Assembly: GCA_004194705.1 (NCBI GenBank)
Contig: SADC01000169.1
Coordinates: 124,001-188,000 of the forward strand
DNA: 64,000 bases
DNA from: Ditylenchus dipsaci
Lineage: Eukaryota > Nematoda > Chromadorea > Rhabditida > Anguinidae
Direction of reading: 5' to 3'
How positions within the stretch are numbered: the stretch's first letter is position 1; every line of letters starts with the position of its first letter. Positions 23,501 to 33,200 of the stretch are shown here, in pieces. Position numbers and translations under genes: made by a program. The notes beneath the pieces were generated by a model. That model made no database searches. It was not told the DNA's origin and saw only the letters and a program-made list of their open reading frames with translations.

Positions 23501-26500
23501 GGTCGAATTTGGTACTATCTTACTCAGCAAATTGTAAGCTTTCATTTGAGCCCAAACACTCAATTTCCAATTTCGTACGTCTAAATAGACTTATTCAAAC
23601 TAGATAGACTTTATCTAAACGTGAAATGCGTCTAATAAAGTCTATTTAGACGCGAAATCTCATCGCTGCTTTGAAGACTATAGTTAACTATGTTTTATAA
23701 GAGTAATATACCATATTTTGACCGTTAAAACTCGGCGAAAAAAATTTGAAATGCATATGATCAAGATTTTTAAACGAGTAAATAAAATTTTATTATGTTT
23801 GTTCAAAAAATTCCACACGAAAATGTGTTTCGATAAGAAAAATTTTTGGAAAAAAAATTGACCTCCAGGGGCCTATTCTACTAACATGAAAAGTGAAATT
23901 GAAAAGTGAAAAGTGAAAATGAAAAATGAAAAGTGAAATCTCATTTTCTGTTCTACTAAGATTTTGAAAAGTGAAAAATGAAAAGCGAAAAGTGAAATTG
24001 AAAAATGAAAAATTTTCATGTAAATTTTCACTTGCTGTTCTACTAAACTGAAAATTGAAAAATGTAAAGTGAAAAGTGAAAATTTTTCACGAAATTTTGT
24101 CGCCTAAGCGACTGGCCGACACTTTTCAAAAATGCGATTTTTTTGCCAATGCTTCCGTTTGTCTAGCTTGCTTGTCTCTCGGTTATATTTGCTTCGCTGC
24201 TTATTAACCTTGTTGCTCATCTTCTTTTTTCCACCTCAAGGTTTTATTATTTTTCACAACTTAGATAGCAATGTCTTCGAGCAGCGAAAGTTTGGCGGAA
24301 GAGGAGCGAGATCAAGTTCGTAGGCAACGTGTATTTCGACCGCGAGCAATCGTCAATGATCCAGGGATGTTTCGGGAGCGCTTTCGTCTCACGCCAAGGC
24401 AAGCTGACGTTCTACTCGGAGTTCTTGGGCCAGGGCTAGAGCCGTCTACTAAACGATCGAATCCTCTCAGCGCTCGGGAGAAGCTTCTTTGTGCACTTCG
24501 GTTCTTCGCTTCGAATGGGTTGTTTTATAGCATTGGTGATGCAGAAGGTGTGTGTTTTATGTTTTCTTATCGTGCACTTTGGTTAGTAATCGTCAATTTG
24601 TCTTAGGTCCATCAAAGGTTGCAGTTCATGGGCCTTTCGTGAAGTGACTTCCCTTATCAATATCAAGCTTGCGGATCAGATCAAATGGCCGGAGGATCAA
24701 GAAAGCTGTCGCCAAATCGCCTCTCAATTTTTCCGACTTGCAAGACCGGGAATGCCTGCTGTTTGTGGCGCCGTAGATGGAACGCTGATTTCACTCGCAC
24801 ATTGTCCAAAGGAACACGAGGTACATTTTTACTCTTACCCTTTTTACTACTCACGAACTCCATATGTCTAGGCTCAATTCGTAGATCGCTACCACAGCAC
24901 TCAATCAATGCAATGGCTGTGGCTGGTCCAGATTATCGTTTCCACTTCCTCTCTGCTAAGTGGCCCGGATCGGTGAATGACGCTCGTGTCCTTAGGAATA
25001 GTGCAATGGCGGCTCGGTTTGAACAAGGTTGGCGTCCATTTCCCAATGCGGTTCTTCTTGGCGATTCGATTTATGGAGCAAGCGACTGGCTCGTGCCGAT
25101 GCGACTGCATGCTGCTCAAGAATTCGAAAGATTTTACAAGTTTGTTTCATTCCTAAATATTTTTTTTTGCTCGCTAAAAGCATGTTTAGGTGCCATTCCA
25201 AGACTCGGAGAATCGTGGAGTGTGCATTTGGTGTGTGGAAAAATCGTTTCCGATGCCTCAAGTCTGGCCTTCGTTTGAAGAATCCAACCTACTGCTGCGA
25301 AGTGATCAAGGCCTGTGGCTACTTGCACAATTTTATTCTGCAAGAGAGGACAGTGGAGGAGGACGAGGACTTCATGGATGAGCCTGCGAATGAGGTGGAA
25401 GAAGACGGAGAAATTCAGGAAGATAATCCGAATGGGCAAGATAGATTTCGTGAATTGTTCAATAGTTTTTGTGCGGCAAATGGGATGTTGTAATTGTGGG
25501 GTGAATAAAGCTTTTTGTTGTTGCGCTATGTTGATTTTTCAACTATAGGCTATTGTTGTCCTTCTTCTTTGGTTTGCAAAGAAGCTTCGGTGTATATGGA
25601 CTTTGTTTCAGAAAATGGAACCTTCGAGCGCTGAGCAAGCTGATGTTCGTTCGAAGGATGCGCAAAAATTCGCCCTCTTCAAGAAGATTCAGGCCAACAA
25701 GGATCTCCTCTTCGGCAAGCTATCAAACGCCGTGACCAAGGACGCCAAGGACAAGAAATGGGAGGAAATGCGAAAGGAGCTGATTGCCGAGGGTCACAAA
25801 GAGTTCGAGTGCAAGACTGCCGTTCAAATGCGAGATTCCATGCGGAGCGTCACCAAGACTCGAACGATTGGAAAGCTGGACAAGGCAAAGAAGACAGGCA
25901 CCGGAGGAAACCAAAAGTTTACTGAGGTATTACGTTGATATCATGTTATTATTTCCAATCATTCATAATCCATGATTTATAGTTGGAGAAATTGCTGTTG
26001 GCGATCGTCGATACGGAGAGTCCTCAAGTCGTGGGTCTAGATGTTTCTGAGTCGGGGGAAGCTTTGTCCGTAGCTGAAGTCGAAGTGCTCAATACGCCAA
26101 TCAAACCGTCTCTCAAGCCTTTTCAACTTCTTTCAAGTGGTTTGCTTTTACTATCAGCTCTTCTTGCAAAGTGTTGAATAAGATATTATTGCAGAAACCG
26201 GATCGGGCAAGAAGAAGCCGGTGAAAAGAAGTGCACCTCCATCGTCCATCAATGCCGACATCGAGTACATGATCAAGAAGGAAAAGCTTCGAGAGCTCCG
26301 TCTAAAGAATCGCTCACTCCAGTTGAACAACTACGAAAAGGAGAAGCGTCTTGGTCTCTTTCCAGGTGTGGTCATTCCCGGGGCTTACGATGAGGAGGAT
26401 GTGGATGACAGCGAATTCATGAAGCTGATCGGGAAGGAATTGGGCGATGAATCTTTTGAGAAATATTTTTAGGTTGTTATCGTATTGTCCTCGATTCTCG

Positions 26501-29500
26501 CTGTTATTGTTGCTATGTGTTGATGATATAAAGAAAGGTTTCAAATAAGCTGATTGAGTATCTGTGGCGAAATAAAAAGTGAAAAAAAATTGAAAATTGA
26601 ATAATTAATGTCTCATGTAATTAACGCCACCCCCTCTAATTAACGACACCGCAAAGATAAAAAGTGAAATTGAAAAGTGAAAATGAAAAATGAAAAGTTT
26701 CGTAGAACAGAAAAGTGGAAAATTTTCACTTTTCACTTTACACTTTTCATTTTCACTTTTCACTTAGTAGAACAGAAATTTTCACTTTTCAATTTTTCAT
26801 TTTCACTTTACACTTTTCATGTAAATTTTTTCACTTTTCATGTTAGTAGAATAGGCCCCAGGGGGGCCCAACAGCATTAGTTCCTATTTTTCCTCTAGAT
26901 ACTGCATCAAGTGTCTGTAAGGATTGTTGAATTCCTTATTTCGCGCGCCCCAGAACAATGCCAGAGTTTCCTATGGAAACATAATTCCAGTATTAAGTTG
27001 CCAGTAATAGTTTGATTTAAACTGCCTTTTGTCCTGCAGCGAGAACATAGCCATAAGGCGTTCAAACGAAATATAATCATCTTTATTATATTTTGTCTGA
27101 TTTAAGGTTGCAATGTCAAATTCTCTGCTGCGGATGCAAAAGGTAAATTATCGTTCTATTGATAAGAGTGAGGCGGATCGAATCTATCCAGCCACTCGCC
27201 GCTCCGCTCCTTCTAGTCCCCATTACTTGTCTAAAAATAACATACGAACACTTTGAGCAACCAGTTTTTCAGAACATTTGAGCCCACACCTGCTCAGAGT
27301 ATATGTTATTTTGCCGTAGATGAACACGTACAAGAGCATTGGAATTAAGTAGAAGGCTTAAAAATATTTGATTAAACATTTTGAAACCAAATTTTGTTGA
27401 AGGATACCTGAGAAATCGCCTAGAAACATGACCTGAATTTATTTATTGCCATTTGGATCCGATTTTGACTGGATAAATTTTCATTTTTACAACTCCGAAG
27501 CTATAAGTCGATTTGGCCTGGTGACCGATGAGGGCTAACAAAGGCAGACAAGACATATGAATATTTACTTTAGCAGTTCATACTTTTGCTTCTGGGATTT
27601 TACCGTTAAATTATTGCAGCCAGTCATCTGTATCTCTTCATGTCGAAACGGAAAATTGCAAATAATAGTACAAGACCATCATTGACATTCCGTCATTATC
27701 AGATGTCGCGTCTGCGAATGTGGGTCTGCAAGTGTCGCATAAACAATTGTCGCATCTGTAAATGTCAACATGCGAATACAATTTTTTTAAATGTATAGTC
27801 TGCAAACTCCAACACACAAATTTAAAGCTGCGAAATGTTACATCTGTTAGTGTAGCACCGTAAATGGCGTAACAGGATATTAAGTCACGAATATCAGACT
27901 ACAGATCTCGCATCTGCAAGGGCAGTATCTACAAATGTCGCTATGGCAATGCGTAATTGCACAAAACGATCGCAAATGTCGAATTTGTAATAAGACAGTC
28001 TGCAAATAAAATTGCGCATTTGTTAGCCCTCATCGGTCGTCAGGCCGCCGATTTCGGGATTTCAGTTGTTCAGTAAAAATAAAAAGAAGAATCAGTAGAA
28101 CTTGAGAACATAAAAAATACAAATGAGCGGCAATGTAAAAATTTTTGCTCGTCTGAACGGGGGACGTATCTAGGGTTGACCAATGAGAAAATTCTCAAAA
28201 AATTGTTCGAGAAATTTCTCGGTTTTTTCTCGAGCAAAATCTAAATTTTGCTCGACCGTATCAAAATGGAGCAAAATCTTTTTTGACCCAATTTCGTTGT
28301 TGTTACTGGAATTAACCTAATTTTCACCGGGTTTACATTCAGCGTAGTCGATTTACTTAAAAAACTTCCCTTTAAATCTCAAACTCACTGCCAAATTTTA
28401 AATTCCTTTCAAGACAATAAATATTTGAATATGACAAAATTTCCTTTAATAGATAATTCTTGTGCTCAGGGAAGTTTAGAATCGGAGTTTGATATTTAAA
28501 GGTCAGCTTTACAAATAAATTGTTACGCTGAACATAAATCCAGCAGCTAATCATTTGCCAACGAGTGTTTTGAACTTTTAAGTAATAACCATACTCATTT
28601 ACTGGAAAAAAGTTTTGGAGAATTTTCTCGGAAAGATTTTGCTCGAGCAATATCCCAACCCTAGACGTATCCGAAGGGTGCGCGGAGTAGCTAACCGGAC
28701 TAAAACCCCATTAATTTTTTTTATTTTAAAAAAAGTCACATGAGGGAACACTTTTGGAATCCGTGCGGGCTAAACTCCTCGAACTCTCACTAACCCGATC
28801 GAGCCGGGTGCAGCACGATTCACCGTCACAATTTACACCGTCAAGCATTTTGACCGTCGTTTCAATTTAACCATTGATAAAATGCATTGCTGGCGATCAT
28901 TTTTGTGAAACTTTTTTTTGTGACGGTCATACAAAATACTGACGGTGAAAGTTGTGACGGTGAATCGTGTTGTACCCATCGAGCTCCGTTAATCCAAATT
29001 CGGTCGTAGGTAATTATTCTTGATTTTCATCGTGATCTGCCGCAATGCGCTCGATTTTCGGTGACGGATCAGCAGTGATAATAATTAACGGAATTCGACT
29101 GTAATGCACTTTTTCCCCAAACTTGACATTGTCCGCACCTTATAGGTCCAATTGTCACGTGTCAACTTGAATGTGCACTGTTGACCGTGAGCAGTGTCCT
29201 CTTTTAAAGTGGCCAAGTAGAGCCAAGGACTGTTGTAGAGAATACAAAACATCCAGATAAAGAAAATAATTAGTTTGGCACGCTTCACTGTACAAATATA
29301 TCTAGAAACTATTTTAAAGGTCAGCCTAAACTTTGGTCATTTTCCGTACCTTGCTCTAAGTGGATAGCAAATACCAATAAACCTTTCCACCGTAAATGCT
29401 GTGATGGACATCGATGATCTGAAGAGGACAAAGTTGAATCAATTTTAAATTGCAAAAAAATTGGCCAACGTGTTTATGGCTAGGTATGGCAGGTAGGAAA

Positions 29501-30566
29501 CATCAAACAGCCAAATTCCCTGAATTTTAAACTTGTGAAATAACAAAAATTAAACAAAAAATTCATCAGTGAAAATTTAATTTTTGTGAATAAATTTTGT
29601 TTATTCGATAGTTTTGGAACAGAAAACTCACACCAAATATATATTTGGAAGAAGCAACATGCAAATAGCTCAGTTCAGTAGGAGCTAAAAATTTTGAGCT
29701 GTTTTCACACTGATGTAGAACATAAACAAAATTTTAGAACATTCAGGTACAGTCAACTCTTGATATAAGGCCACTCCGGAAGTTCGTTACGCCGAGGGTG
29801 AGACACTTTTTAGCCTGATTTGAAGGCTTTTACTAATCCTGATCCTCTAGTCCAGTCCGAAAAACTATTCTAACTATCATTTTTAAGAAAGTCAAAACTT
29901 TTTTCACTAAAATCCGCGGCTCTCGATATGAGGCAACCTTTTTTTGACAGATCAACTGTTGTGGTTTTTTAAAAGCCTTAAATTTCAAGAAACTTACCAG
30001 CGGCTACGAAGAACATGCAGTCTGAGATCGCTAGTGAAACCTATAACATAGCCAATACTACTTATTTGAAAAATCGCAAGCAAGATCTTGCAAGCAGAAA
30101 AAGTTAAAAAAACTCTACCAAATAGCAATTTGTAGGAGTTATCATGCCTATGAATAAAAAAACTTTAGAAATTTTTAACCATACGTCACCAACCTGGGAC
30201 TTTTTTGACCACTACAACCACGAGAATGTTGCCAACTATGCCTGGAGGAACAAATTTAGAAATAAAAAAACAAGTTTTAGAGCCTACCCACAACAGAAAG
30301 CACAATAAAAATGACAGACATAATAAGGCGAATATGTGTAGGCCAATATTCATCCTCGTCTTCAATATCATTAAAAGCATTCAAATGCGCCAGCATGGAG
30401 TTGTGTTCTGTGCCTCTGTCTGTTTGCCTACCTACTTCTGGGCTTAAGATATCGGCCGGTATTGTTTGAGCATTTGCACCACCATAAACCCTAGCTTGAC
30501 TAACGGCAAAGCCATTTTTGGAATTGTTGAGGAAAACGGCCATGGGCGAGTTCGGAATTGCATTGC
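14524..30566 (-). CDS. TRHR: TRH-receptor-like neuropeptide GPCR, 17 exons
   Basis: Rhodopsin-family peptide receptor of the plasma membrane. Exons on the minus strand: 30566-30288, 30241-30194, 30147-30119, 30040-29998, 29684-29634, 29519-29470, 29418-29351, 29287-29139, 27432-27408, 27356-27290, 26970-26903, 19430-19300, 18704-18679, 17695-17656, 17604-17558, 15615-15480, 14729-14524. An internal ATG at 30543 is a possible start. Visible: N-glycosylation site NNS, TM1 GIVGNILVVVVV, TPTNCYLVSLAISD into TM2, TM3 SSMSITAFTVERFIGICYPL (ERF in place of DRY), TM4 IIFFIWMF, TM5 FYLIPMLLYVFIYG, TM6 FAVCWLPYRAM, TM7 NPILYNLMSKKFR, and a C-tail ending in ENILIT-stop. Most junction phases fit; the 29418-29351/29287-29139 junction does not close. 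Exceptions look like single missing bases (29519-29470 exon, where the TM3 Cys lies in a shifted frame; start of 15615-15480) plus one in-frame TGA at 26907-26909. About 480 residues. Confidence 0.85.
15246..15343. mobile_element. 98-bp hAT-like MITE, C-tract family
   Basis: The ends GACACTAGTAGCGAATA and TTATTCGCTACTAGCGCC enclose a C tract and a G tract, with an exact 8-bp duplication GAAAATTA (15238-15245, 15344-15351). The smallest member of the family; it lies in the last GPCR intron. Confidence 0.85.
15616..17557. other. GPCR intron, about 1.9 kb
   Basis: Intron between the TM6-7 loop exon and the TM7 exon. Holds an array of TTGTCACCGAAAA-like words at 16440-16560 with an inverted counterpart near 16840-16935, i.e. 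arms of an element of about 500 bp, and CGGATGCGG words at 16190-16330. No coding sequence recognised. Confidence 0.5.
19021..19262. mobile_element. TTAA-flanked foldback MITE
   Basis: TTAA at both ends followed by AGGACCATG and its complement. The inner arms share AACAAAACTA/TAGGCCTTGTTTTG-type sequence and GTCCCCCGCCAATT. Same family as 21791-22294, 35402-35599 and part of the citrate synthase intron near 49340-49500. The TTAA footprint suggests a piggyBac-type origin. Confidence 0.65.
19560..20355. mobile_element. GC-rich hAT-like non-autonomous element
   Basis: The ends CATAGTGGGGC and GCCCCATTATG are bounded by an exact 8-bp duplication TTCATAGG (19552-19559, 20356-20363). The subterminal regions (19560-19680 and 20200-20320) are unusually GC-rich with repeated GGACGGCCG/CGGCCGGC words. 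The interior has no recognisable ORF. Confidence 0.85.
21791..22294. mobile_element. TTAA-flanked foldback MITE carrying a nested MITE
   Basis: TTAAAGGGCCATTG at the left and CAATGGCCCTTTAA at the right. The core shares GTCCCCCGCCAATTC and AGGCCTTGTTTTGTTAG with 19021-19262. It is interrupted at 22012-22276 by a TACCGTA element. Confidence 0.7.
22012..22276. mobile_element. TACCGTA-end MITE (AATAACTCCC variant)
   Basis: TACCGTATTTACTGTATCAA at the left, inverted at the right. Core CGAACATTTCGCAAATCTG...GTTGAGCGCCCAAAAATC is shared with 13349 and 51301. Innermost layer of the five-level nest. Confidence 0.75.
22563..22806. mobile_element. near-perfect 244-bp hairpin, TACCGTA ends
   Basis: Arms from TACCGTATAACCTCTATTAA inward are complementary almost base for base, meeting at a short loop near 22680-22690 (CTACAAAATGAGTGGTCGTT and its complement). 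It would form a very stable stem if transcribed. Member of the TACCGTA family with an AAACGGGCACCC inner arm. Confidence 0.9.
24271..25493 (+). CDS. Harbinger transposase (DDE)
   Basis: Catalyses excision and integration of the element. Exons 24271-24547, 24607-24820, 24872-25139 and 25190-25493; introns are 50-59 bp. The ATG at 24271 follows an AG acceptor-like site by six bases. Catalytic residues are visible as D in GAVDGTL, D in LLGDSIY and E in RIVECAFG; also RPGMPAVCG, WPGSVNDARV and a C-terminal acidic tail EEDEDFMDE. About 350 residues, normal for the family. Two places need a one-base correction: shortly after the second exon starts (near 24640) and near 24893 (RYHQHSINAMAV split between frames). 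Such slips occur throughout the window, so the gene may be intact in reality. An AATAAA lies at 25504-25509. Confidence 0.9.
25615..26472 (+). CDS. Harbinger-associated Myb/SANT-like DNA-binding protein
   Basis: Second gene of the element; in characterised Harbinger systems such proteins bring the transposase to the nucleus and the element ends. Exons 25615-25926, 25983-26139 and 26195-26472, all in phase with no frameshift. The N-terminal half has the helix-rich Myb/SANT-like pattern (KDAKDKKWEEMRKELIAEG...FECKTAVQMRDSM). The middle is Ser/Glu/Pro-rich, and the C-terminal region is a charged coiled-coil candidate (MIKKEKLRELRLKNRSLQL). About 248 residues. It lies 122 bp after the transposase stop, same strand. 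An acceptor-like TTTCAG ends three bases before the ATG. Family assignment comes from position and domain pattern. Confidence 0.8.
27660..28030. repeat. diverged short-word array (GTCGCATCTGCAAATGTC)
   Basis: Irregular tandem run of 16-20-bp units such as GTCGCATCTGTAAATG and TCTGCAAGTGTCGCAT, fading at both ends, inside the GPCR TM4-TM5 intron. A second word pair, CACCGTCA/TGACGGTG, lies at 28815-28970 in inverted orientation. Both look like subterminal arrays of non-autonomous elements; I could not place the element ends. Confidence 0.5.
28171..28662. mobile_element. hAT-like MITE, TAGGGTTG ends, TTCTCGAG words
   Basis: The ends TAGGGTTGAC and ATCCCAACCCTA are flanked by an exact 8-bp duplication GACGTATC (28163-28170, 28663-28670). 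Both subterminal regions repeat AATTCTC, GAGAAATTTCTC and CTCGAGCAA. It lies in the GPCR intron between the TM4 and TM5 exons. Confidence 0.85.
29750..29958. mobile_element. pogo-like MITE
   Basis: The ends CAGTCAACTCTTGATATAAG and a right end ...ATCAACTG, with CTCTCGATATGAGG inside, follow the CAGT..TCTATAACGA-type termini of pogo/Tigger MITEs. TA precedes the left end. Short, no ORF, in a GPCR intron. A clearer relative is at 47210. Confidence 0.5.
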
Positions 30567-30880
30567 CTGCAAACAAGAAGAAAGTACTTACAAAGAGAAA
30601 TTATTAATTATTAGATGCAATATTTTTTGAAAATTCTCTGTTGGGTTTTTAGTTTTGACTAGGGTTGTGAAATGACCGGTCATTTAAAAATACGGTCATT
30701 TGACCGGTCAAATGACAGCAAATGACCGAATTTCGGTCATTTAATCAACTTACCCAAGAACATGGAGGGCACAACAGAGAATCTACTTTTGTTCGTAAAA
30801 ATTTTATTTTTAATTTTATTCCTAAAAACAAGGGTAGTGAAGACGTTAAAACACTATTCACAGTCAATATAAGAAGGGGC

Positions 30881-30928
30881 AAAAACTCTACCAAATAGCA
30901 ATTTGTAGGAGTTATCATGCCTATGAAT
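30881..30928 (-). repeat. exact duplicate of a GPCR micro-exon, out of order
   Basis: 48 bases including the coding stretch MITPTNCYL and its flanking intron bases are identical to 30108-30155, the genuine exon between TM1 and TM2. This copy sits upstream of the TM1 exon, where it cannot contribute in the normal order. Confidence 0.8.
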
Positions 30929-31193
30929 CCCCAGGTGTATCCCCAGGTGCACAAGTGCCCCTGGAAAGGCGTGTTTATATTGATAAAACACGGAAAAAGA
31001 CTTATTTTTGTCCAAACACTCGATTTGTAGCTAAAAAAGGTGGTCTTGACCTAGGTTTACACTGTCCACCTGGAGTCTCTGGATCTACCCTATCCACCTT
31101 TGAGTGAAGTTATGAGCGACTAAGATTTTTGCTTTTTCAGTTTTCAATAAATTTTAAATTTTAAATTAAATTTTATATTTTAAAAGACTTTAC

Positions 31194-31486
31194 CTTTAGA
31201 ATCAAAATAAGTGGATATGATGTGGGAGCATTCAGGCCTCCTAAGCAGTTCAACAAGGTTGTAAACACAGGCTTTGTGGTTGGAGTAGAAGGCAGCATAT
31301 CCGAGTTGATTGAAGGAGTCGATTTTATAAGTGAAAGAAGTGCTGGGCATAGTAAACTGGCCTAAAATCATAATTCTATAATTCGTCACAGATAGAAAAA
31401 CATTCAAAAAAAAAGACATTGAAAAATACTCAATAAAAATGGCTGACCTCTGCAAAAGACAGGTTGCCCACAGACCCAACCATGGT
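31194..31486 (-). CDS. possible extra 5' exons of the GPCR gene
   Basis: Two minus-strand exon-like ORFs, 31486-31448 and 31361-31194, have GT donors and AG acceptors. Phase fits each other and the first GPCR exon (31194 ends one base into a codon, 30566 supplies two). They would add a Cys-containing extracellular segment (WVCGQPVFCRG, SFNQLGYAAFYSNHKACVYN, LRRPECSHI) before the NNS-bearing N-terminus. I recognise no domain. Alternatively they belong to a separate upstream gene. The 39-bp exon is the weaker of the two. Confidence 0.4.
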
Positions 31487-32740
31487 CTTAACGTTGTTAA
31501 TTTTCAGCATTTGGTATTGCTGCCTTAAAAATACAGCTGTTGTAGTTATTTGACTTGGACACAAATTAATAAGTGCGAATAACTCATAAAGTCTGAAAAT
31601 AATCAAAAAATTACTTTTATCAGTGTTTTTTTAAATAGGCTTAAAAGACTTTAAAATATTTATAAACAAAGTGGGTATTTCTTTCTTTATTTATTTTCAT
31701 GAAAAATATTATTTCTAAAAGTTGTTCTTTATGTTTTAAGCATGGTGAATATTTAAATGTAAATAAATTTTAGAATTTTTACTGAAATGAGGTCATACAA
31801 ATCTGAGGCAGGTTAGTCAGGCGTCTTTTGAAAAAGGATAATTTAGGGATAAGTTAATTTTATTTATTTTTTACATGATTTATTACTCAACCAAAATTTT
31901 GAGGCATATAAATAAGAGTATCGGCAGTAAGAAATTCCTTATGCTGTTCTATGGAGGTAGAAAATAAAGGTAGAAACCAATCTAAAAAAATATCCACAAA
32001 TGTCTCCTCAATTTAAATTGCAGGACTCTTTTCTAAATTGTTCTCGCAAAAATGAGTTTTTCACAGTCGCCTAGATAAAAATAGCGTTTTCAAGCTCTCT
32101 CGAATGCACTACACATTGATTTGAAAAAATATAAAAAGAGACGCATACAACGATGAGCTATATGAAATATGAAATCACATCATTTTCATAAAAAAATATA
32201 ACTTATTTTTTTGAGCTCCGAATCTAAATTTAAAGAAAATGATTTTATATTTTAAAATTTTTTTTTAGATAAAACGTAAAAAGAGCTGCCTATAAGTGAG
32301 ATACATGATAAAGAAAGTTTTTTTTGCGAAAAAAAAAATAAGTTTTTAATTACAGTCGAGTCCTTCTATCAGGTTGTCCAGAAAGTTTGCGACCACCCCT
32401 GAACATACTTGTTTTTTATTTTTGCAATTTATTTTAACTGTTTTTTTCATAGTTACATCTTAATGGTAACTATGCGATAAGAAATTGATCATCCAGTGGA
32501 TACACCCCTTCTGTTCTATGGACCAATCGAATCCGTTGAACCGTGAACAAAATAGCTCAATGCCTTTAAGCTGAAAATTTCAAGAAAAAACCAAGTTTAT
32601 AGCACTCGGCTGGAAAGCGACCCTCTCAAGTTCGTTCCCGCCCAGAGTCCCACCATTTTTTCACTTTTATTTTTGAAAAATTTTGCCGAAATTAATCTGC
32701 CAGTCTAGTCTAAAAGATTCCGATTTCGCCAGTCGTTCCT
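31487..32740. other. AT-rich interval without gene
   Basis: No coding sequence seen. A mariner-type terminus (AGGTTGTCCAGAAAGTTTGC) stands alone near 32371. A tRNA-like stretch at about 32600-32650 has only weak A- and B-box resemblance. Confidence 0.4.
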
Positions 32741-32813
32741 GACAATGAAATTGTTTTGCTAATAAGATCCGCAGTTCTCGCTATGGTGTAATTTCTTTAT
32801 GTATTGGGTTGGT

Positions 32814-33154
32814 CCATAAGTTCGCGGGTTGTTATACACAGCTCGCAAAGTTTCTGCATGGGTTTCATAAGTTTTAAATAATAGAGGCCATTAAAATTGA
32901 TATATGGGTTCCACATTCAGAACTTGATTCGTAAAAACAGAAGAAATTTTTTAAATAGGTTTCAAAATTGAAATTCAAAACACAAAATTGAAATTTGGAA
33001 AGCCATCAAAAAAATTATTCTATTTTACAAATCCAATTCTGAATGTGGAAGATATCTATCAGTTTTTAATGGCCTCCATTATTTAAAACTTATGAAACTC
33101 ACGCAGAAACCTTGCGAGCTGTGTATAACCACCCGCGAACTAATTCCAACCCAA
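32814..33154. mobile_element. mariner-like MITE/foldback
   Basis: The ends TTGGGTTGGTCCATAAGTTC and its diverged complement are flanked by TA. The inner arms (AACTTATGAAAC, CATTCAGAA/TTCTGAATG) are also complementary. It sits at the centre of an older inverted pair, TTGTTTTGCTAATAAGATCC (32751) and its complement at 33163-33185. Confidence 0.75.
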
Positions 33155-33200
33155 TAAAAACTGCGGATCTTATGGCAAAACAATTTTCGAAGCTTACGCG

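Larger units (their letters stand above)
20438..23668. mobile_element. 3.2-kb hAT-like element, GTCTAAATAGAC family
   Basis: The ends CAGGGATGAG and CTCATCGCTG are flanked by an exact 8-bp duplication CTTTGAAG (20430-20437, 23669-23676). The subterminal zones carry many AGACG/CGTCT words (TAGACGTACGTCTA at 20532; TAGACGCGAAAT near the right end). It hosts further elements at about 20800-22350, 21791-22294, 22012-22276 and 22563-22806. No transposase seen. Confidence 0.85.
23869..26858. mobile_element. PIF/Harbinger DNA transposon with both genes
   Basis: Terminal inverted repeats begin GGGCCTATTCTACTAACATG and end with the exact complement, flanked by a 3-bp duplication CAG (23866-23868, 26859-26861). 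CWG targets are known for Harbinger elements. Long subterminal zones (23880-24100, 26660-26850) are built from AAAAGTGAAA-like words in both orientations, probable transposase binding sites. The two plus-strand genes inside are the standard transposase plus Myb/SANT-like pair. It lies in the TM5/loop-3 intron of the GPCR gene on the opposite strand. Confidence 0.92.
19448..26884. mobile_element. outer host element of a five-level nest in the GPCR intron
   Basis: Inverted ends GGAACTAATGCTGTTG...CCTGGAGGTCAAATTTTTTT at 19448-19497 and the complementary 23840-23868 plus 26859-26884; the right end is cut by the Harbinger insertion. The flanking 8-mers TATTTTTT and TATTTTTC match at 7 of 8. After subtracting nested insertions only a few hundred bp of its own sequence remain, so it was a small MITE. 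Confidence 0.6.

Noticed and set aside
24681..25439. Minus-strand ORFs opposite the Harbinger transposase
   Set aside because: Shadows of the plus-strand coding exons, whose introns, catalytic residues and homology are clear.
32600..32655. Possible tRNA on the plus strand
   Set aside because: Only weak A- and B-box resemblance and no cloverleaf I could pair.
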